Shown: positions 60,520 to 64,000 of the stretch, piece after piece | How positions within the stretch are numbered: the stretch's first letter is position 1 | How the letters are laid out: each line of letters begins with the position of its first letter | From: an uncultured Hyphomonadaceae bacterium | GTDB taxonomy: Bacteria > Pseudomonadota > Alphaproteobacteria > Caulobacterales > Maricaulaceae | Direction: 5' to 3' | DNA length: 64,000 nucleotides | NCBI GenBank assembly: GCA_913058335.1 | Contig: CAJXPX010000013.1 | Coordinates: 1 to 64,000, forward strand | Made by a program: the position numbers and the translations under genes | Notes under the pieces: generated by a model | What the model saw: the letters and a program-made list of their open reading frames with translations, nothing else | Told to the model about the DNA's origin: nothing | The model's database searches: none

Positions 60520-61229
60520 GCCTCATCCGCGTGACAAATAAGTCGATAGCCCTGCCCTCTAACCGTCAGAATGAAATCAGGCTCAGCGGGATTATCTTCG
60601 ATTTTACGCCGGAGTCGGGTGATTTGAACGTCTACAGCGCGGTCAGAATTGGCATTTATATTCTGAGATAATTCATAGCGCGATACGGTCCCCCCGCCCT
60701 GTTTTGCCAAAAGGTTCAACATGACTTGCTCTCCCGTTGTTAAACGAACGCGCTCCCCATTTTTGGTAAGTAGGTGCGCTTCGAGATCATAGCTATATGG
60801 CCCAAAAACGACTGAATCTAAAGCGGCCGGTCGGCCTGTGCGTCGGAAAACATTATCGATTCGCAAGAGCAGTTCCTCTGGTTCGAAAGGTTTGGACAGA
60901 TAATCATCCGCCCCAGCCCGCAAGCCTGAAATTCTGTCCTCCGCCTCTCCTTTGGCGGTAAGGAGTATTATCGGAACATCGCTTGATTCGCGTAAGCTCC
61001 GAGACAAGGATAGGCCATCTTCTCCGGGCATCATTATGTCCAAGATAAGCAAATCATAAGACAGACCCCGCATTTTCTCCCTGGCAGAGGCTGCATTCGC
61101 GGCGACAGACGTACGATATCCCTCCCGACTCAGATATTTTTGCAATAAGAGACGTATCCGGTCATCATCATCAACAATCAGGATATGGGTATTGGATCGG
61201 TCCAGGCGCGTGGTGGGCGAGCGAGTCAT
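60516..61229 (-). CDS. OmpR-family response regulator
   Basis: ILIVDDDDRIRLLLQKYLSREGY, LILDIMMPGEDGLSL, LLTAKGEAEDRISGLRAGADDYLSKPF; wHTH C-terminus. Confidence 0.95.
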   Translation of the reverse strand: MTRSPTTRLDRSNTHILIVDDDDRIRLLLQKYLSREGYRTSVAANAASAREKMRGLSYDLLILDIMMPGEDGLSLSRSLRESSDVPIILLTAKGEAEDRISGLRAGADDYLSKPFEPEELLLRIDNVFRRTGRPAALDSVVFGPYSYDLEAHLLTKNGERVRLTTGEQVMLNLLAKQGGGTVSRYELSQNINANSDRAVDVQITRLRRKIEDNPAEPDFILTVRGQGYRLICHADEA

Positions 61230-61357
61230 AGATAAATATTCCCTTTTCTTACCTGAAAGGTTGTTGACTTACCCCGTCCCAGAATAAGAATAGGATAAAG
61301 TCAGAATGGCGCGAAAATGCAAGAGCCGCAAGGCCGAGACAGAATAGAGTTAGAAAC

Positions 61358-62242
61358 ATGATCGAAAAAGCATATCATGACCGTGAAGGTCACATCTGGA
61401 TAGACGGCGAGTTCAAAGATTGGCGGGAAACCAATGTCCACCTTCTTACCCACTCTTTGCATTACGGCTCTGCTGTTTTCGAAGGTGACAGAGCTTACGG
61501 CGGAGAAATTTTCAGGCTATCTGATCATTCAGACCGTCTTCTGAATTCAGCCAAACTTCTAGGCTATGAAATCCCTTATACGCGCGAACAAATTGATGCG
61601 GCTTGTAAAGAAACCTTGGAAAAATCCGGTTTAAAGGATGCCTACCTTCGTCCGGTAGCTTGGCGCGGCTCTGAAATGATGGGCGTCGCCTCCAAAAACA
61701 ATGAAATTCATTTAGCCGTCGCTTGCTGGCATTGGGGCAGCTATTTTTCAGACAAAATGAAAGGCATTCGCCTCTGTATTTCTGATTGGAAACGCCCAGC
61801 GCCCGATACAATTCCGTCCAAATCAAAGGCGGCAGGCCTTTACATGATTTGCACCTTGTCAAAAGATGCCGCCGCCGCCAAAGGTTTTGATGACGCCCTT
61901 ATGTTTGATTACCGGGGACGCGTTGCCGAATGCACCGGCGCGCATATCTTTTTTGTTCGCGGAGAGGAACTTCATACACCGACAAATGATATTCTGCTCG
62001 AGGGTATAACGCATGATAGCGTTATCAAACTTGCAGAAGCTCGCGGCTATAAAGTTTTCAAACGTGATATTCACCCCTCGGAAATGGCCCATTTCGATGA
62101 GTGTTTTGTTGTTGGAACAGCGGCGGAAGTGACGCCGGTTCGGGAGATTGACGGCATCCATTATAAGCCGGGGAAAGTCTGCGAAGCGCTTGTTCAAGAT
62201 TATGATAACGCCGTGAATCGGCGTGGAAAAGTGACGTTTTAA
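61358..62242 (+). CDS. ilvE: Branched-chain amino acid aminotransferase
   Basis: LTHSLHYGSAVFEGDRAY, AAGLYMICTLSKDAAAAKGFDDALMFDYRGRVAECTGAHIFFVR. Confidence 0.94.
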   Translation: MIEKAYHDREGHIWIDGEFKDWRETNVHLLTHSLHYGSAVFEGDRAYGGEIFRLSDHSDRLLNSAKLLGYEIPYTREQIDAACKETLEKSGLKDAYLRPVAWRGSEMMGVASKNNEIHLAVACWHWGSYFSDKMKGIRLCISDWKRPAPDTIPSKSKAAGLYMICTLSKDAAAAKGFDDALMFDYRGRVAECTGAHIFFVRGEELHTPTNDILLEGITHDSVIKLAEARGYKVFKRDIHPSEMAHFDECFVVGTAAEVTPVREIDGIHYKPGKVCEALVQDYDNAVNRRGKVTF

Positions 62243-62252
62243 TAGTCACTGT

Positions 62253-62283
62253 CGTCATTACCCGACTATATCGGGTAATGACG
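62253..62283. terminator. Bidirectional terminator between convergent ilvE and glyA
   Basis: CGTCATTACCCGA-ctata-TCGGGTAATGACG, 13-bp perfect stem. Confidence 0.8.
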
Positions 62284-62294
62284 CGCTTTAAATT

Positions 62295-63581
62295 TTACAA
62301 ATCAGAATAAATTGGGAAACGGGCCGTGAGAGCTTTCACGCGCTCTCGTACTGAAGCCTCAATGTCAGGGTTGCCTTTCGGATTTTCTGCCAAAGCATCT
62401 AGAACCTCAGCCATGAGTTTTCCGACTTCGCGAAACTCTTCTGTGCCAAAGCCGCGTGTCGTTCCTGCCGGTGAGCCGACACGGAGTCCGGACGTAACGG
62501 TGAATTTCTCTTTATCAAAAGGAATGCCGTTTTTATTACAGGTAATATAGGCGCGCTCTAACGCTTTTTCCGCCGCATTGCCTTTAACGCCTTTTGGGGA
62601 CAGATCAATTAATGCCAGATGTGTATCCGTCCCGCCTGTAACGACGGCATATCCTGCCTCGACCAGAGCTTCCGCCATAGCGCGGCAATTCTCAATGACC
62701 TGCTTGGCATAAGTTTTAAATTCCGGTTGCAGGCAGTCCTGAAAAGCGACAGCTTTCCCGGCAATAACGTGCATAAGCGGGCCGCCCTGCAGCCCGGGGA
62801 AAATCGCTGAGTTGAACTTCTTAGCGAGAGCTTCGTCATTCGTCAGAATCATCCCCCCTCTAGGGCCGCGAAGCGTTTTATGCGTTGTTGTTGTGGCGAC
62901 ATGAGCATGTGGAAACGGGCTAGGATGTTCTCCGCCGGCCACAAGACCCGCAAAATGCGCCATATCGACGTGAAGATAGGCGCCCACTTTATCCGCAATT
63001 TCACGAAAGCGAGCAAAGTCTATCTGGCGGGAATAGGCAGAGCCACCGCAGATGATAAGTTTGGGTTTGTTTTCGAGAGCCAGACGCTCCACCTGATCAT
63101 AATCAATCAGATGGGTATCCTCACGTACGCCATAAGTGACAGCTTTAAACCATTTGCCGGACATATTTGGCGGCGAGCCATGAGTCAGATGTCCCCCTGA
63201 CGCCAAATCCATCCCCATAATAGTATCACCGGGCTTTATCAGTGCCAAAAAGACCCCCTGATTAGCCTGTGATCCCGAATTTGGTTGTACATTCGCAAAT
63301 TTAACGCCGAATAACTTGCAGGCCCGCTCAATAGCGAGGGTCTCGGTTACATCGACGTGTTCACACCCACCATAATAACGCTTTCCGGGGTAGCCTTCGG
63401 CGTATTTATTGGTGTGGACCGACCCTTGAGCCTCCATGACGGCTTTGCTGACAATATTCTCCGACGCAATAAGCTCGATTTCATGCTGCTGACGCTCTAA
63501 CTCGTCTTTAATACTGTCATAGACAGCAGGGTCGCGCTCTTTGAGAGATTGAGAAAAATATCGACCCGTATAGTCAGTCAT
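62295..63581 (-). CDS. glyA: Serine hydroxymethyltransferase
   Basis: [64 protein letters not shown]. Confidence 0.98.
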   Translation of the reverse strand: MTDYTGRYFSQSLKERDPAVYDSIKDELERQQHEIELIASENIVSKAVMEAQGSVHTNKYAEGYPGKRYYGGCEHVDVTETLAIERACKLFGVKFANVQPNSGSQANQGVFLALIKPGDTIMGMDLASGGHLTHGSPPNMSGKWFKAVTYGVREDTHLIDYDQVERLALENKPKLIICGGSAYSRQIDFARFREIADKVGAYLHVDMAHFAGLVAGGEHPSPFPHAHVATTTTHKTLRGPRGGMILTNDEALAKKFNSAIFPGLQGGPLMHVIAGKAVAFQDCLQPEFKTYAKQVIENCRAMAEALVEAGYAVVTGGTDTHLALIDLSPKGVKGNAAEKALERAYITCNKNGIPFDKEKFTVTSGLRVGSPAGTTRGFGTEEFREVGKLMAEVLDALAENPKGNPDIEASVRERVKALTARFPIYSDL

Positions 63582-63686
63582 TGTCCGCTCCGTTTGGGGT
63601 TTTGGCAGGTCTTAACTTCGTCGCAGACGAACGGCAATGCCTAGCTTAAAGAAATAAGGATAGAATCGTGTGCGTTATCGCCTCGG

Positions 63687-64000
63687 CTAAAGCGCTTGGG
63701 CGATGCCAGACGTTGTAAGTCCAAACTCTTCCCAAACGATTTCCAGGGCTTCCATCAGTTCGTCCATCATGGCGTCAGTGTGCAGCGGGCCGGGCGTGAA
63801 ACGAAGGCGCTCTTCGCCGCGCGGCACAGTTGGATAGTTAATAGGCTGTGCGTAGATTCCGAAATCCTCAATCAAACGGTCAGAAATCGCCTGACACTTA
63901 ACCGGATCGCCCACCATTAAGGGGACGATGTGGGTTGGACCATCAACAAAAGGATAGCCCGCATCGCGTAATCTGGATTTGAGTGAATTGGCACGTTCGT
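63687..64000 (-). CDS. hemA: 5-aminolevulinate synthase, C-terminal part (5' end outside window)
   Basis: Open frame to window edge: ERANSLKSRLRDAGYPFVDGPTHIVPLMVGDPVKCQAISDRLIEDFGIYAQPINYPTVPRGEERLRFTPGPLHTDAMMDELMEALEIVWEEFGL. Confidence 0.88.
   Translation of the reverse strand, partial: ERANSLKSRLRDAGYPFVDGPTHIVPLMVGDPVKCQAISDRLIEDFGIYAQPINYPTVPRGEERLRFTPGPLHTDAMMDELMEALEIVWEEFGLTTSGIAQAL

Noticed and set aside
1-64000. CRISPR arrays, IS elements, rRNA and tRNA genes
   Set aside because: No regularly spaced repeats, transposase motifs or recognisable RNA-gene sequences were found by eye; a tRNAscan/Infernal run would be needed to exclude small RNAs.

Overview
This is a gene-dense chromosomal window from an alphaproteobacterium, probably of the Caulobacterales/Maricaulales type (inferred from gene content). 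I recognise about 58 intact protein-coding genes. I saw no rRNA, confident tRNA, CRISPR array, transposase or prophage structure. Housekeeping content includes gyrA, ssb, uvrA, trmFO, secDF-yajC, tatABC, scpAB, nagZ, gor, rpiA, glmU, gph, a class A PBP, trhO, an EnvZ/OmpR-like pair, ilvE, glyA and a truncated hemA. The most interesting region is about 32.5-49.0 kb. It looks like a bacterial sphingolipid (ceramide) biosynthesis and head-group locus: serine palmitoyltransferase, dedicated ACP, SDR and fatty acyl-AMP ligase, plus a GNAT-like acyltransferase, a MobA-like nucleotidyltransferase, a TagF-like phosphotransferase, a HAD phosphatase, a Wzx/MATE-like flippase, a DGK/ceramide-kinase-like protein and a Tam41-like cytidylyltransferase. 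An LptF/LptG (YjgP/YjgQ) permease pair lies in the same apparent operon as the lipid kinase, which suggests a dedicated anionic-sphingolipid export route. Other points of interest are a NiSOD operon (sodN-sodX) with a His-rich mini-membrane protein, a Cu/Zn-SOD lipoprotein with a Met/Asp-rich linker, a DUF2330 + stand-alone RnfD-like pair, an apparent gyrA TTG start behind a hairpin plus U-tract, and a lone LexA/CI-like regulator that appears to lack the autoproteolysis residues. All calls come from reading the sequence and supplied translations; no database search was run.
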